In this document: positions 1 through 8,202 of the stretch, one piece after another
How positions within the stretch are numbered: position 1 is the first letter of the stretch
Layout of the letters: every line of letters begins with the position of its first letter
Assembly: GCA_047603135.1 (NCBI GenBank)
Contig: JBLKOW010000002.1
Span: 1-31,961, forward strand
DNA from: JACJVV01 sp047603135
GTDB taxonomy: Archaea > Nanobdellota > Nanobdellia > Woesearchaeales > JACJVV01
Direction: 5' to 3'
Length of the DNA: 31,961 nt
The notes under the pieces: generated by a model
What the model was told of the DNA's origin: nothing
What the model saw: the letters and a program-made list of their open reading frames with translations, nothing else
The model's database searches: none
Translations under genes and position numbers: made by a program

Positions 1-76
1 CAAATAAAAATGAATTTAAATAATCTACGATATACAAACTGCAAGCAACAAACAACAAAAAATAAACAAATATGAC

Positions 77-90
77 GCAAGATTTATATA
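77..90 (+). promoter_or_regulatory. BRE/TATA promoter of the structured leader and zinc-finger gene
   Basis: GCAAGA followed by TTTATATA reads as a purine-rich BRE plus TATA box. Archaeal spacing puts the start of transcription near position 112, exactly where the first foldable RNA segment begins. The 12-mer GCAAGATTTATA (77-88) recurs, inverted, at 31874-31885 in front of the ribosomal protein cluster. Positions 1-76 are AT-rich and hold nothing I can recognise. Confidence 0.6.
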
Positions 91-111
91 ATACCTATAC
101 CAAAGTATTAG

Positions 112-300
112 TATGAGCAATACAGCTACGTGGAATCTAAAGAATTATAATAAGATTTCAGTAGTCATGTTTACATGCTCACGGCCTTTTAGTTGTTAAG
201 AACCGTAATGTACACGAGTTCTGGACAACAAGAAGGCACAAATTCTACTCTGTTTTCCAGGACAAAAAATACACACGGTTTTATACTTCTAAAGGCAATA
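112..300 (+). ncRNA. Structured RNA: long 5' leader or small RNA gene
   Basis: No ORF lies here, but successive helices can be drawn. P1 pairs 126-138 with 153-164 (12 pairs, one bulged G, one G-U). P2 is a small hairpin 166-170/173-177. P3 pairs 184-206 with 214-237 (about 20 pairs broken by one mismatch, a 2x2 loop and a bulge). An alternative helix, 219-230 with 251-262, competes with P3. CTTCT at 286-290 can cover AGGAG at 300-304, the Shine-Dalgarno sequence of the next gene. It does not match SRP RNA, RNase P RNA, tRNA, TPP or fluoride riboswitch consensus as far as I can see. The SD directly after it favours a 5' leader over a free RNA. No folding program was run. Confidence 0.45.
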
Positions 301-306
301 GGAGGG
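301..306 (+). promoter_or_regulatory. Strong Shine-Dalgarno site
   Basis: GGAGGG lies 7 nt before the ATG at 314. It fixes the start of the zinc-finger gene and shows that this mRNA has a leader, unlike the leaderless genes elsewhere in the window. Confidence 0.75.
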
Positions 307-313
307 AAAGACT

Positions 314-739
314 ATGGTATATGAAACGAAGTGCGTCATCTGCGATGAAGCAATAACCAACCCAGTATGTCCGGTGTGCCTTGAACGGCAAATTACTCAC
401 TGGATTGGTGAACAAAAGCCATCATTAGTTCCTATCCTCCAAAGGATAGGCGCAAGTGTTATGGAATTTACACATGATAATACAAATTGTATTCTGTGTG
501 AAAGTAACATGAACGTCTGCCCACATTGTTATTGCAATGAGATTCATGCATGGTTGCAAGAAAACGAACATAAAAAGATTGCAGAATTATTTGCAAAGCA
601 ATTCAACTTTGAAATGAACCATGTGTGCTCAAACGACCACATCAAGAAAGAAGATTATGAGCACATTGAAGATATAAAAGTTCAAAACAAACATGAACAC
701 GAAAGAATAATTCACATAAAAAAACTCATGCAAGTCTGA
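314..739 (+). CDS. Duplicated CxxC zinc-finger protein, function unknown
   Basis: A 141-residue soluble protein with four CxxC pairs at residues 7-10, 19-22, 59-62 and 69-72 (plus C74), enough for two zinc sites. The two halves are internal duplicates: CxxC, 6-8 residues, VCPxC, a few residues, then I-x-x-W-I/L and an acidic helix. The C-terminal third is rich in His, Lys and Glu. No catalytic motif is visible, so protein or nucleic acid binding is the most that can be inferred. The gene overlaps the 3' end of pelA tail to tail by 14 bp (726-739). Its start is fixed by the GGAGGG site. It is probably expressed from the promoter at 77-90 through the structured leader. Confidence 0.8.
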   Translation: MVYETKCVICDEAITNPVCPVCLERQITHWIGEQKPSLVPILQRIGASVMEFTHDNTNCILCESNMNVCPHCYCNEIHAWLQENEHKKIAELFAKQFNFEMNHVCSNDHIKKEDYEHIEDIKVQNKHEHERIIHIKKLMQV

Positions 740-1757
740 AGCGAATTAGTGCTGCAATACCTGAAACACCGTCAAGACGAGCGCCAGCTTCATTTTCACT
801 AGAAAGGATAATAACCTCTCCACGCGAGTCTTCGACTGTTTTCATTAAAATATGTAAATCATCATAAGAATTTTTTTCACGAGCGTGAGCTATATGATTT
901 GTAGAAACAAATAATTTCAAAATAGCGCCAGCCTTTGCATGTTCACTAACTTCATGAGGGCCATATGTACAAAGCCCGTCTTTACCTAAAGCTGTAAAAA
1001 ACTCTTCAATTTGACTAGATTCGTAAGCAAGACGCTCAGATGCAAGAACTGATTTTACTTCATCACGCTTTAAAAGTTCAGCAAAGGCCCTTTCTGAAAC
1101 ATCAGAACATGTTGCAAGAACAACTTTTTTCTTCATTTCAGCAGGCATGCGCTTTACCAAATCTTCCTTAAAAAAAGATGGAGAAGCAATAACAACATGA
1201 TTAAGAGAATAGCGTGAAATATATTCTTTAAGAACAGTAATAATCTCTGCATAAAAATCTTTACTAACTGACTGAGCATCGCCTTTCTTTACTACATCAC
1301 CCTTAAGATGAGAAATTATTTCATATCCCTGACCTGTTAAATGAGCAAAAAATGCTTCTTCTCGATCCATAGCAACAAGTAAAACATCAACTTTTTCTTG
1401 ACCAGCCTCCTGTATACGAGATAAATGATATGCAAGCCAGTCTTGCTCTACAGTAATTTGATCATGAATTCCGATACTAAATGAATGATTACTTCCTTTT
1501 GCTATGTCATCATGCTCTGACTGAACTAGCCCTTGTACACGTAATAATTCATTTTCAAAAAGAACTGCTTCAACAAGTATACGCATAATGTATACTTTTT
1601 TTTCTACTTTTGTATCTGATAAACGAACTTTACGCGTAGTCTTGGCAGTAACAAAAGCTCTTGGCTGAATCACTGATGAAAGAAGCCATAGATCATCTAC
1701 CGACTGAGGAATAACAACAAGTACTCCTGTTTTTGCATTATATGATAGCTTTTTCAT
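726..1757 (-). CDS. pelA: Pelota (Dom34/aPelota) ribosome rescue factor
   Basis: A 343-residue protein, the usual length for archaeal pelota, with the N-terminal Sm-like domain (about 1-125), the central eRF1-like domain 2 and the C-terminal L7Ae-like domain 3. In the family, pelota enters the A site of stalled ribosomes with aEF1A and recruits ABCE1 to split them. It lacks the GGQ of eRF1, as expected. The start has an SD-like AGGGTTA a few nt upstream. The promoter appears to be the TATA tract at 1821-1830 shared with the divergent envelope cluster, giving a leader of about 40 nt. It overlaps the convergent zinc-finger gene by 14 bp. Confidence 0.93.
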   Translation of the reverse strand: MKKLSYNAKTGVLVVIPQSVDDLWLLSSVIQPRAFVTAKTTRKVRLSDTKVEKKVYIMRILVEAVLFENELLRVQGLVQSEHDDIAKGSNHSFSIGIHDQITVEQDWLAYHLSRIQEAGQEKVDVLLVAMDREEAFFAHLTGQGYEIISHLKGDVVKKGDAQSVSKDFYAEIITVLKEYISRYSLNHVVIASPSFFKEDLVKRMPAEMKKKVVLATCSDVSERAFAELLKRDEVKSVLASERLAYESSQIEEFFTALGKDGLCTYGPHEVSEHAKAGAILKLFVSTNHIAHAREKNSYDDLHILMKTVEDSRGEVIILSSENEAGARLDGVSGIAALIRFRLA

Positions 1758-1820
1758 GATAATAACCCTTCATTAACATACATTAACCTTACTGCGTAGT
1801 AAACTCATGCAAACGCAATG

Positions 1821-1830
1821 TTTATATATA
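1821..1830. promoter_or_regulatory. Shared divergent TATA tract
   Basis: TTTATATATA is centred about 27 nt before the ATG at 1853, the spacing of a leaderless archaeal transcript on the + strand. Read on the - strand the same tract (TATATATAAA) could start pelA near 1800, which would include its SD. One AT tract therefore seems to serve both genes. Confidence 0.55.
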
Positions 1831-1852
1831 CTTAGGTATAAAATACCACTAT

Positions 1853-3613
1853 ATGTATAATAATGATGGATGGAATCAATATAAGTCAAAAAGCACTCAT
1901 AGCATAAAAAAGTTTGCACAAATTACAAAAAAAGGGCAAGCAGTAACAGGGGCAAGTGCAACAAACTTAATTATAGCTATAACTGTATTAATTATAATTT
2001 ATATCTTATTTCTTCCGCCTCAAGAAAGAGCAGCACTTCTTGGAGATCAAACAACAACGGTTACCACCCCTTCACAGCCGTATGGATTAGATCAATCATA
2101 TAGAATTCCTGGAGGAAGAGAAACTGTTTTTTCAGAAGTACCAGGGAGTATTGACTATTCAGCATTAAATGAATTACGTATTCCATTAAATGCATTTATG
2201 TTATCAACACGAACGGATGCCCAAACACTTGAAGAGTTTAATCCATTCTACATTAAAAATGGTATAGGGGACCGTATTACTAAAAATCTAACATTCACCA
2301 TCGATAATTTACAAAATGTAAACAATGTCATGCTTTCATTTACTAACAGAAGACATGAAGGAATTTTAACTATACGCCTTAATGGACATATTATTTATGA
2401 ATTCAATATCGAATCATCACAAATTGAACCAATTAGAATCAGAAAAGATTTACTGCAAGAAAGAAATGATTTAGAATTTAGTGTTTCGGGGGTAGGATGG
2501 CAATTTTGGAAAACTAATGAATACAGTTTTGAAAATGTTAAACTAATTGCAGATGTAACTGACACAACTGGTCAAATGAGCATGAATACATTTTCAATAA
2601 CACAAGAACAAGGTATGAATGTTGACCGTGCACGACTCAAATTTAATCCAGAATGTCGAACTGGCGAAGTCGGCACACTTGATATCCGTATCAATGATAG
2701 ACTTGTCTTCTCTGCAATCCCTGACTGTGGAAGTTTAAATTTTATTGACATACCACATAATTACATTCTTATTGGAAGAAACCGTATAGATTTCACAACC
2801 ATGCGTGGATCATACCTTATTGATTTAATTACAGTTGAGATTGACTTCCTGGACAACAAAATCCCAGTCTATTATTTTGACATGGACAGAAAATTTTTTG
2901 ATTTGAAAATTGATCCAACAGTTGGAGCACGCTGCGGAGAAATTGATGGCATCTGTCCATCTGGATGTAGCGAAAATAATGATTATGATTGCTGCATGCA
3001 ACAGTATACCACTCCTTATTGGTGTGTGCTTCCAACAGCAAACGAGAATGATAGATGTGTTGGATTTGTAGATGAAACAAATGCACATCGTTGCCCATCA
3101 GGATATATAGACAGATATGGAAGAATTGCTAAAGTATCAAAAAATACATGTGGTGATAATCACGATGGCATTTGCCCAGAAGGATGCAGCCCCGAATTAG
3201 ATAAAGACTGTTGTTTTAACCAACCAGGTGACCAATATTGGTGCGAGGTTCTTCCAACCGCGGGGCGAGAATTTAGATGTATGAATTCAGTCAGTATAGC
3301 ACAATGTGATTTATGTCCTACTGGTTATGTTGGAGAAAATAGTAGACCAATTTGTCAGCCAGGGATTAGCGGTGTGGAGGCTGAAGAACTAAAAAAAGAA
3401 TACCAAGTCCTTTTAGAAATGAGATTTACTGAAGACCATTCCCGAAAACAAGCAGATATTTACATTAATGGACATTTAACTCGCATTGATATGACTGGTA
3501 TAACATACCAACGAGACATTAGTCATTTTGTTGAACCTGGAAGTAATTCAATTGAGATTGTGCCTTTTAGTGTACTTAATATTCGCTCACTAGAAGTACA
3601 AGTTATTCAGTAA
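1853..3613 (+). CDS. Membrane-anchored Cys-rich surface protein with three jelly-roll-like modules
   Basis: 586 residues. A basic cytoplasmic N-terminus of about 37 residues precedes one transmembrane helix (about 38-55); the rest should be outside. Three beta-rich segments share the pattern D/T-I-R/Y-L/I-N-G/D followed about 25 residues later by G/R-N-x-I/L-D/E: about 170-208, 274-314 and 532-572. This resembles galactose-binding-like jelly rolls. Between the second and third lie two 72-residue Cys-rich modules starting at C361 and C433, each CGxxxDGICPxGC then D-x-D-C-C, which suggests disulfides or metal binding. First gene of the six-gene + strand cluster; the next gene starts 16 nt downstream. 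The TATA box 27 nt before the ATG indicates a leaderless mRNA. Function is not known; a ligand-binding or structural surface role is inferred. Confidence 0.75.
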   Translation: MYNNDGWNQYKSKSTHSIKKFAQITKKGQAVTGASATNLIIAITVLIIIYILFLPPQERAALLGDQTTTVTTPSQPYGLDQSYRIPGGRETVFSEVPGSIDYSALNELRIPLNAFMLSTRTDAQTLEEFNPFYIKNGIGDRITKNLTFTIDNLQNVNNVMLSFTNRRHEGILTIRLNGHIIYEFNIESSQIEPIRIRKDLLQERNDLEFSVSGVGWQFWKTNEYSFENVKLIADVTDTTGQMSMNTFSITQEQGMNVDRARLKFNPECRTGEVGTLDIRINDRLVFSAIPDCGSLNFIDIPHNYILIGRNRIDFTTMRGSYLIDLITVEIDFLDNKIPVYYFDMDRKFFDLKIDPTVGARCGEIDGICPSGCSENNDYDCCMQQYTTPYWCVLPTANENDRCVGFVDETNAHRCPSGYIDRYGRIAKVSKNTCGDNHDGICPEGCSPELDKDCCFNQPGDQYWCEVLPTAGREFRCMNSVSIAQCDLCPTGYVGENSRPICQPGISGVEAEELKKEYQVLLEMRFTEDHSRKQADIYINGHLTRIDMTGITYQRDISHFVEPGSNSIEIVPFSVLNIRSLEVQVIQ

Positions 3614-3629
3614 ATAATTCTGAAAGAAA

Positions 3630-6035
3630 ATGGTAACCGAGCAAAATACGCCGGATGAAGCCCCTAATCTAAATGAACTATATTCAAACACAGTTCAAGA
3701 AAATCAAAGAGTTGCAGAGAGAACAAGAATGCGAGAAGACCCCTTTAGTGATTTCGAAGATGAGCGACCTATTAAAAAACTAGACTCAAAAGTAAATAAT
3801 CTTTCCGATGAACAAAGCCAATTGCAGTCACAAATAAATGAATTATCTAACCAAGAAAATCAATTACAGCAACAAACAAATAAACTACCTGACCAAGTAA
3901 ATGAATTATCTAACCAAGAAAATCAATTACAGCAACAAATAAATCAAATTCCAGGAAAAACAAATCAATTACCCAATCAACAAAATCCACCGATGAATAG
4001 TGTGAAAAATTCATCAATAGATAAAATAAATGATGAACAAGCAGAAAGAAAAAATTTACTCAATGAGCAATTAAAAAAAGAACAAAATCAATATGAGAAT
4101 AAATTTAAATTTGAAAAAAAGGAACAAAAAAAAGAAGATAAAAAAAAAGAAACATGGCGTCAACGCGCTATCAAAAGTGCAAAAGCTGCTTCAAAAACAG
4201 CATATTTAGGATATAAACACAGACGAGTCATTGATGAACTATTCGCCTCAATATTCTATGGGATTCTTGCGTTTGTACTGAAGATCCTGACTATTATTCT
4301 CATTGGTGGAGGCATCATAACAGTACTTTTTATCGCACTTCTTTTCACATACAGCGTTCATGCTGAAAAGTGTGATGAATTTCGCACACCTCAAGCACAA
4401 GGATGGGCTGCACTCGCTGCAGATTATGGCAACCGAGATTTTAGATCATGTATATGGACTAATGTAAAAATAAGTGTTGGTATTCAACTTGAACGTTTTG
4501 ATGTGACTAATGTAATTATGAATTTACTTAATGAACAAGTATATCGTGCAACAGGAGATATGCTTTATAACGTAGTTGATGAAAATCAACAAACGCCAAC
4601 AGGAGTATTTATTGAAGATATTAATTTACGAGAACGGTACTATAACGATGAGCCAATTACTTTTGCAGCAACTCTCAATGTTCGCACTATTGGGGACAGA
4701 ATTAATGGAACAGTCATTGCTGATATAAATGGGCTTCAACCTGATGAAATCAACCCTCCAGGTGGAATATTTAGTATTGATGAATCACGAGGAGAACGAA
4801 TTTTAGTAACATTCAATCCAAATCGATTCCAAAGAGGTGGAGTTTTTGATTTAAAAATAGCAACCTATTACGATTTTATTTCATATGCATACATGGTACC
4901 AACATTCATCAAAGCATCTACATGGTACGGATTAACACAACAACAACAAAATGAAGTACGCAATCAAGATGTAGCAATTCTTAGAGGAGCAAATACTCCT
5001 ATGCAAATTGGTGGACAAGTTAATACCGGTGATAGAATTAACATAATAGAAGATAGTCAAGTGGTTAGTCCAGGAACTATTGAATTCACTATCCACGCTG
5101 ATGCACAATCCCGACGCTCTCAATGGACAAATGGAAGAGTAAATACAGTTCATGAATTTGTAATGATTCTTCCAGAACCAATACGATTAAGAGGAGATTC
5201 AGAACAAACATTTAGAGGATGTGGAGGATATTCAATTACCAAACATAATTCATGTAATGAAATCAATTTAGGAGAAAACTATGCTGAAAGACTCGGATGT
5301 CAAGAAACCGATAATATTTATTCCATAAATACTGAACAAAATCGAAACACTTTCTCAGAAATTAACACATTTCTTTCATTTCAATGTCCAATTGATTTAG
5401 ATGTTGAAAAATTATTTAGTGCTGATAATGAACAAATTGGTGTTATGCAACATGCAATAAAGGTTGCTTCGTCGTATAAATATGAAGTTTCGCGAATTCA
5501 GAAAATAAATATATTAAATAGACCTCGCACAGATGATACAACACAAACCCCTATAACTCATGTCTGTAGTAATATACAACAAGAAAAAGCTCAAGAATCA
5601 GAGCCTCTCTCCGAAGAACAAAAAACAGCATATGCTAGATATAGTCATCTTATGAATGTTGTCTTAAACAGAGAAACAATGCCTCAATTACAAAGAAATG
5701 AATTCATGGCAATGGGATTTGCCATTAGCGAAGCATACAACAATTTTGAAGATGGACGGCAACTAGTAGGATGTGGGATTAGTGAAACAACAACAGCAGA
5801 AAATGATATTCGATGTATGGTAACACAACTGAATCAATTTCAAACAACCCTGCCTGAAGTACGATTGCAACAATATTATGAAGCATTAGCAAATCAATAC
5901 CCTGAAGAAAGACGTGCAGGTGAAGAAAATATACACCAATGGTTAAGAGCAGTATGCGATATCCAAGATATTTCAAAGGATGCAGATACAGAACCGGCTC
6001 CAGAACCTGATCCTACTGAAACAATAATAACATAA
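3630..6035 (+). CDS. Coiled-coil and transmembrane surface protein, function unknown
   Basis: 801 residues in three parts. Residues 1-200 are hydrophilic: an acidic start, then Gln/Asn-rich heptads (about 50-115) with a near-exact 21-residue repeat, then a very Lys/Glu-rich stretch (about 135-180). A hydrophobic segment spans about 205-241, long enough for one or two passes, and ends in SVHA-EKC, which looks like a signal-peptide or membrane border. About 560 residues follow that should be extracytoplasmic, beta-rich with scattered cysteines and an acidic, Pro-rich tail. The topology suggests an internal coiled coil linked through the membrane to an external domain. Its context between the Cys-rich protein and the lipoproteins suggests joint assembly. 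I recognise no enzyme family. Confidence 0.72.
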   Translation: MVTEQNTPDEAPNLNELYSNTVQENQRVAERTRMREDPFSDFEDERPIKKLDSKVNNLSDEQSQLQSQINELSNQENQLQQQTNKLPDQVNELSNQENQLQQQINQIPGKTNQLPNQQNPPMNSVKNSSIDKINDEQAERKNLLNEQLKKEQNQYENKFKFEKKEQKKEDKKKETWRQRAIKSAKAASKTAYLGYKHRRVIDELFASIFYGILAFVLKILTIILIGGGIITVLFIALLFTYSVHAEKCDEFRTPQAQGWAALAADYGNRDFRSCIWTNVKISVGIQLERFDVTNVIMNLLNEQVYRATGDMLYNVVDENQQTPTGVFIEDINLRERYYNDEPITFAATLNVRTIGDRINGTVIADINGLQPDEINPPGGIFSIDESRGERILVTFNPNRFQRGGVFDLKIATYYDFISYAYMVPTFIKASTWYGLTQQQQNEVRNQDVAILRGANTPMQIGGQVNTGDRINIIEDSQVVSPGTIEFTIHADAQSRRSQWTNGRVNTVHEFVMILPEPIRLRGDSEQTFRGCGGYSITKHNSCNEINLGENYAERLGCQETDNIYSINTEQNRNTFSEINTFLSFQCPIDLDVEKLFSADNEQIGVMQHAIKVASSYKYEVSRIQKINILNRPRTDDTTQTPITHVCSNIQQEKAQESEPLSEEQKTAYARYSHLMNVVLNRETMPQLQRNEFMAMGFAISEAYNNFEDGRQLVGCGISETTTAENDIRCMVTQLNQFQTTLPEVRLQQYYEALANQYPEERRAGEENIHQWLRAVCDIQDISKDADTEPAPEPDPTETIIT
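3835..3939 (+). repeat. Two exact 42-bp direct repeats, 63-bp period
   Basis: Positions 3835-3876 and 3898-3939 are identical over 42 bp and offset by 63 bp, that is 21 codons or three heptads. They encode the N-E-L-S-N-Q-E-N-Q-L-Q-Q-Q unit of the coiled coil. The DNA identity, including third positions, points to a recent in-frame duplication. Confidence 0.9.
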
Positions 6036-6085
6036 TAACAAAAATCCGTCTCTCGAATACGAGATTTTCAATAAAAATACATAAA

Positions 6086-7054
6086 ATGCACAAGATAAAG
6101 AGCACAACTATGATACTACACAAAAAATTTATTCTGAATTGTATTTTTGTAGCGGTAGCAATACTAATTGCTGGATGTGATTTTATTACTGGTAATTTTA
6201 GTCAACGTGATTTTCGTGTAGGAAATGAAGGTCTCACCCTACAAATTGAAGGAGAGAACCTCATTTATATTTACGGCGGAGATGAATATGCAACAAATAG
6301 TTTCACACTTCATATGGAAAATAGAGGAACATCACATATAGAGAATAATGACATATATATAAGGGTAAACTCTCCACAAGGCTTTATTGAAATGCAAAAC
6401 GGAGAAAGTATCACTGAATTAAATACATTGAGTGATACACCAACAGACGTATTATATGGAAGAACAGAATTTACTAATCAAGGTGACAAAGGGATGCACA
6501 CAATTACATATAATGCATATGCACCACTTCAAGGAGCAACTGCAACCATTAATGTAGATATGTGTTATAGATATACAACAAAACTTCAAGTACCATCACT
6601 ATGTCTGCGAACAAATCCTACAGTCAATGATAGAAATTGTCGAGAAACATACAGCTTCACACAAGGCCAAGGTGCTCCTGTACGAATTTCTCGTGTAGAG
6701 ATTAATGAGCGAAGAATGGACGGAGAAATTAATCATGACCTTCTGCTCACCATTACCAATGCAGGAAGAGGTATAACATCACTAGCAGAAGGAGATGCAT
6801 TTAAAGAAGGATGCCTTGCGAGAAACGAAATAAATAAAATAAGATTATCAACAATTAATTTAGGAACACAATCATTACAATGCTCTGGAGAGAATAATAT
6901 TATCTCATTACAAGATGGAGAAACAACAGTACGCTGCCAAGTTCCAGAAACAATACAAAGTAGTGAAGGATTAATCCATCTACCTTTAACTATTGAACTT
7001 GATTATGGATACCATGTGAGTGCAAACCAACGGATTAATATTCAACGAAGATAA
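6086..7054 (+). CDS. Six-cysteine lipoprotein, paralogue 1
   Basis: 322 residues with a signal peptide and lipobox I-A-G-C (C31 from the first ATG). The ATG at 6110 (Met9) would place the lipid cysteine at residue 23, as in the paralogues, and may be the true start. The mature protein is beta-rich. The second half has six cysteines in the same order as in the three following proteins, starting with CYRY and C-L-R-T-N-P, then the family signature QGAPVRISRVE. No enzymatic motif is seen. A lipid-anchored, disulfide-stabilised surface protein is inferred. It starts 50 nt after the coiled-coil protein and belongs to the same + strand run. Confidence 0.75.
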   Translation: MHKIKSTTMILHKKFILNCIFVAVAILIAGCDFITGNFSQRDFRVGNEGLTLQIEGENLIYIYGGDEYATNSFTLHMENRGTSHIENNDIYIRVNSPQGFIEMQNGESITELNTLSDTPTDVLYGRTEFTNQGDKGMHTITYNAYAPLQGATATINVDMCYRYTTKLQVPSLCLRTNPTVNDRNCRETYSFTQGQGAPVRISRVEINERRMDGEINHDLLLTITNAGRGITSLAEGDAFKEGCLARNEINKIRLSTINLGTQSLQCSGENNIISLQDGETTVRCQVPETIQSSEGLIHLPLTIELDYGYHVSANQRINIQRR

Positions 7055-7174
7055 TGAAAAATATCAGATGACGCAAATCATCATTAAAAATCTACTAAAA
7101 GTAAAAAATATTATAAAGTAAAAAGATAAAGTAAGGAGAAACAGAGAAAATACATCATCAAAAAGGAGAATACT

Positions 7175-8107
7175 ATGAAAAAAACAAACACAATTTTCGG
7201 AATATGCGTTCTTGCGGTAATATCTTTAATACTAACTGGATGTGGACCATCAACAAGTGGTTCAGTTACTGACTATCGAACAGGTAGTCAAGGATTAGAA
7301 ATTTCATTTATGAGAAACGCACCACCAAGTTCCATGTATGCCGAAGATGAATCATTCTCAGCACTTGTTGAAATCCATAACCGTGGAGTCTTTCCAGGAG
7401 ATAGAGATGGAGATTTAATAGCTGATATCCACTTTACAGGATTTGATAGAAACATTATTCAAGGATTAGAAAGAACATCAGTTACATTTCGTGAGGAAGA
7501 AGCACGAACTCGGTACAATCCTGAAGGAGGATACCAAGTAGCAACACTTGAAGGCAGAGTTAACCAAGCAACATTTATGAATTCACGTATTGACAGGTAT
7601 GATGCAACTATCCGTGCTACTATTTGTTACCCATATAAAACATTTGCATCAGTTGATGTATGTATTGATCCTAATCCAAACCGCGCATCCGGTAGCAATG
7701 AATGTCGGCCAGGAATAACAAGTGCAGGAAGCCAAGGTGCACCAATTGCAGTAACCAGCGTTGAAACAATTGCGCAACGTGGAGCTGCACGATTCGTAAT
7801 CACCGTAGCAAATGTAGGTGGTGGAGAAGTAATTCTTCCTGAATATTTAGGACAATGTACCGAACCTTCAACGACAAGAACAGAGTATGATAAAATTCGT
7901 ATAGTTAATGCTGATTTATCTGGAACAATTCCACTTGATTGTACACCAAGCGATACTATTAATCTTGTAAATAATAGAGCAACAATTGTATGTCGTGCTG
8001 ATAACATTGATGAATCTGGAACAGCATATAAAACACTCCTTAATCTCGAAATTGATTATGGATACAAAAAAGCAATCCAACGAACGATGCAAATCCGAGG
8101 AGATTAG
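7175..8107 (+). CDS. Six-cysteine lipoprotein, paralogue 2
   Basis: 310 residues with a short signal peptide and lipobox L-T-G-C (C23). An AAGGAG site about 6 nt before the ATG confirms the start. After the lipid cysteine the protein shares with its neighbours G-S-Q-G-L near residue 40, the N-A-P-P motif, FDR...NPEGGY, CYPYKTFASVDVCIDPNP and QGAPIAVTSVE, plus three later single cysteines. Six conserved cysteines suggest three disulfides outside the membrane. It is closest to paralogue 3, so the two probably arose by tandem duplication. Function unknown. The 120-nt gap before it contains a second GGAG but no gene. Confidence 0.77.
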   Translation: MKKTNTIFGICVLAVISLILTGCGPSTSGSVTDYRTGSQGLEISFMRNAPPSSMYAEDESFSALVEIHNRGVFPGDRDGDLIADIHFTGFDRNIIQGLERTSVTFREEEARTRYNPEGGYQVATLEGRVNQATFMNSRIDRYDATIRATICYPYKTFASVDVCIDPNPNRASGSNECRPGITSAGSQGAPIAVTSVETIAQRGAARFVITVANVGGGEVILPEYLGQCTEPSTTRTEYDKIRIVNADLSGTIPLDCTPSDTINLVNNRATIVCRADNIDESGTAYKTLLNLEIDYGYKKAIQRTMQIRGD

Positions 8108-8148
8108 TCACGAATAGTGACAACAAAATCACAAAAATAACAGAAACA

Positions 8149-8156
8149 TTTATATA
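8149..8156 (+). promoter_or_regulatory. Internal TATA box before lipoprotein 3
   Basis: TTTATATA sits about 50 nt before the ATG at 8203, within the 95-nt gap. It would give a short leader of about 25 nt. It suggests that lipoproteins 3 and 4 can be transcribed separately from the rest of the cluster. No strong SD precedes 8203. Confidence 0.45.
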
Positions 8157-8202
8157 TGTGTAATATAGAATTCTCTATACTAAAATAGGGAATAGTTTTA
8201 TC

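Noticed and set aside
184..240. P3 helix followed by ACA, as in an H/ACA guide RNA
   Set aside because: There is no pseudouridylation pocket of the right size 14-16 nt before the ACA and no kink-turn near the loop.
3835..3939. Direct repeats as a CRISPR-like array
   Set aside because: Only two copies, in frame, inside a coiled-coil gene and with heptad period.
6051..6064. Hairpin TCTCG-AATA-CGAGA as terminator after the coiled-coil gene
   Set aside because: Only 5 pairs and a weak TTTT tail; a small stem of this kind is expected by chance.
7627..8007. 126-codon - strand ORF opposite lipoprotein 2
   Set aside because: Antisense shadow of a conserved coding frame with no SD.
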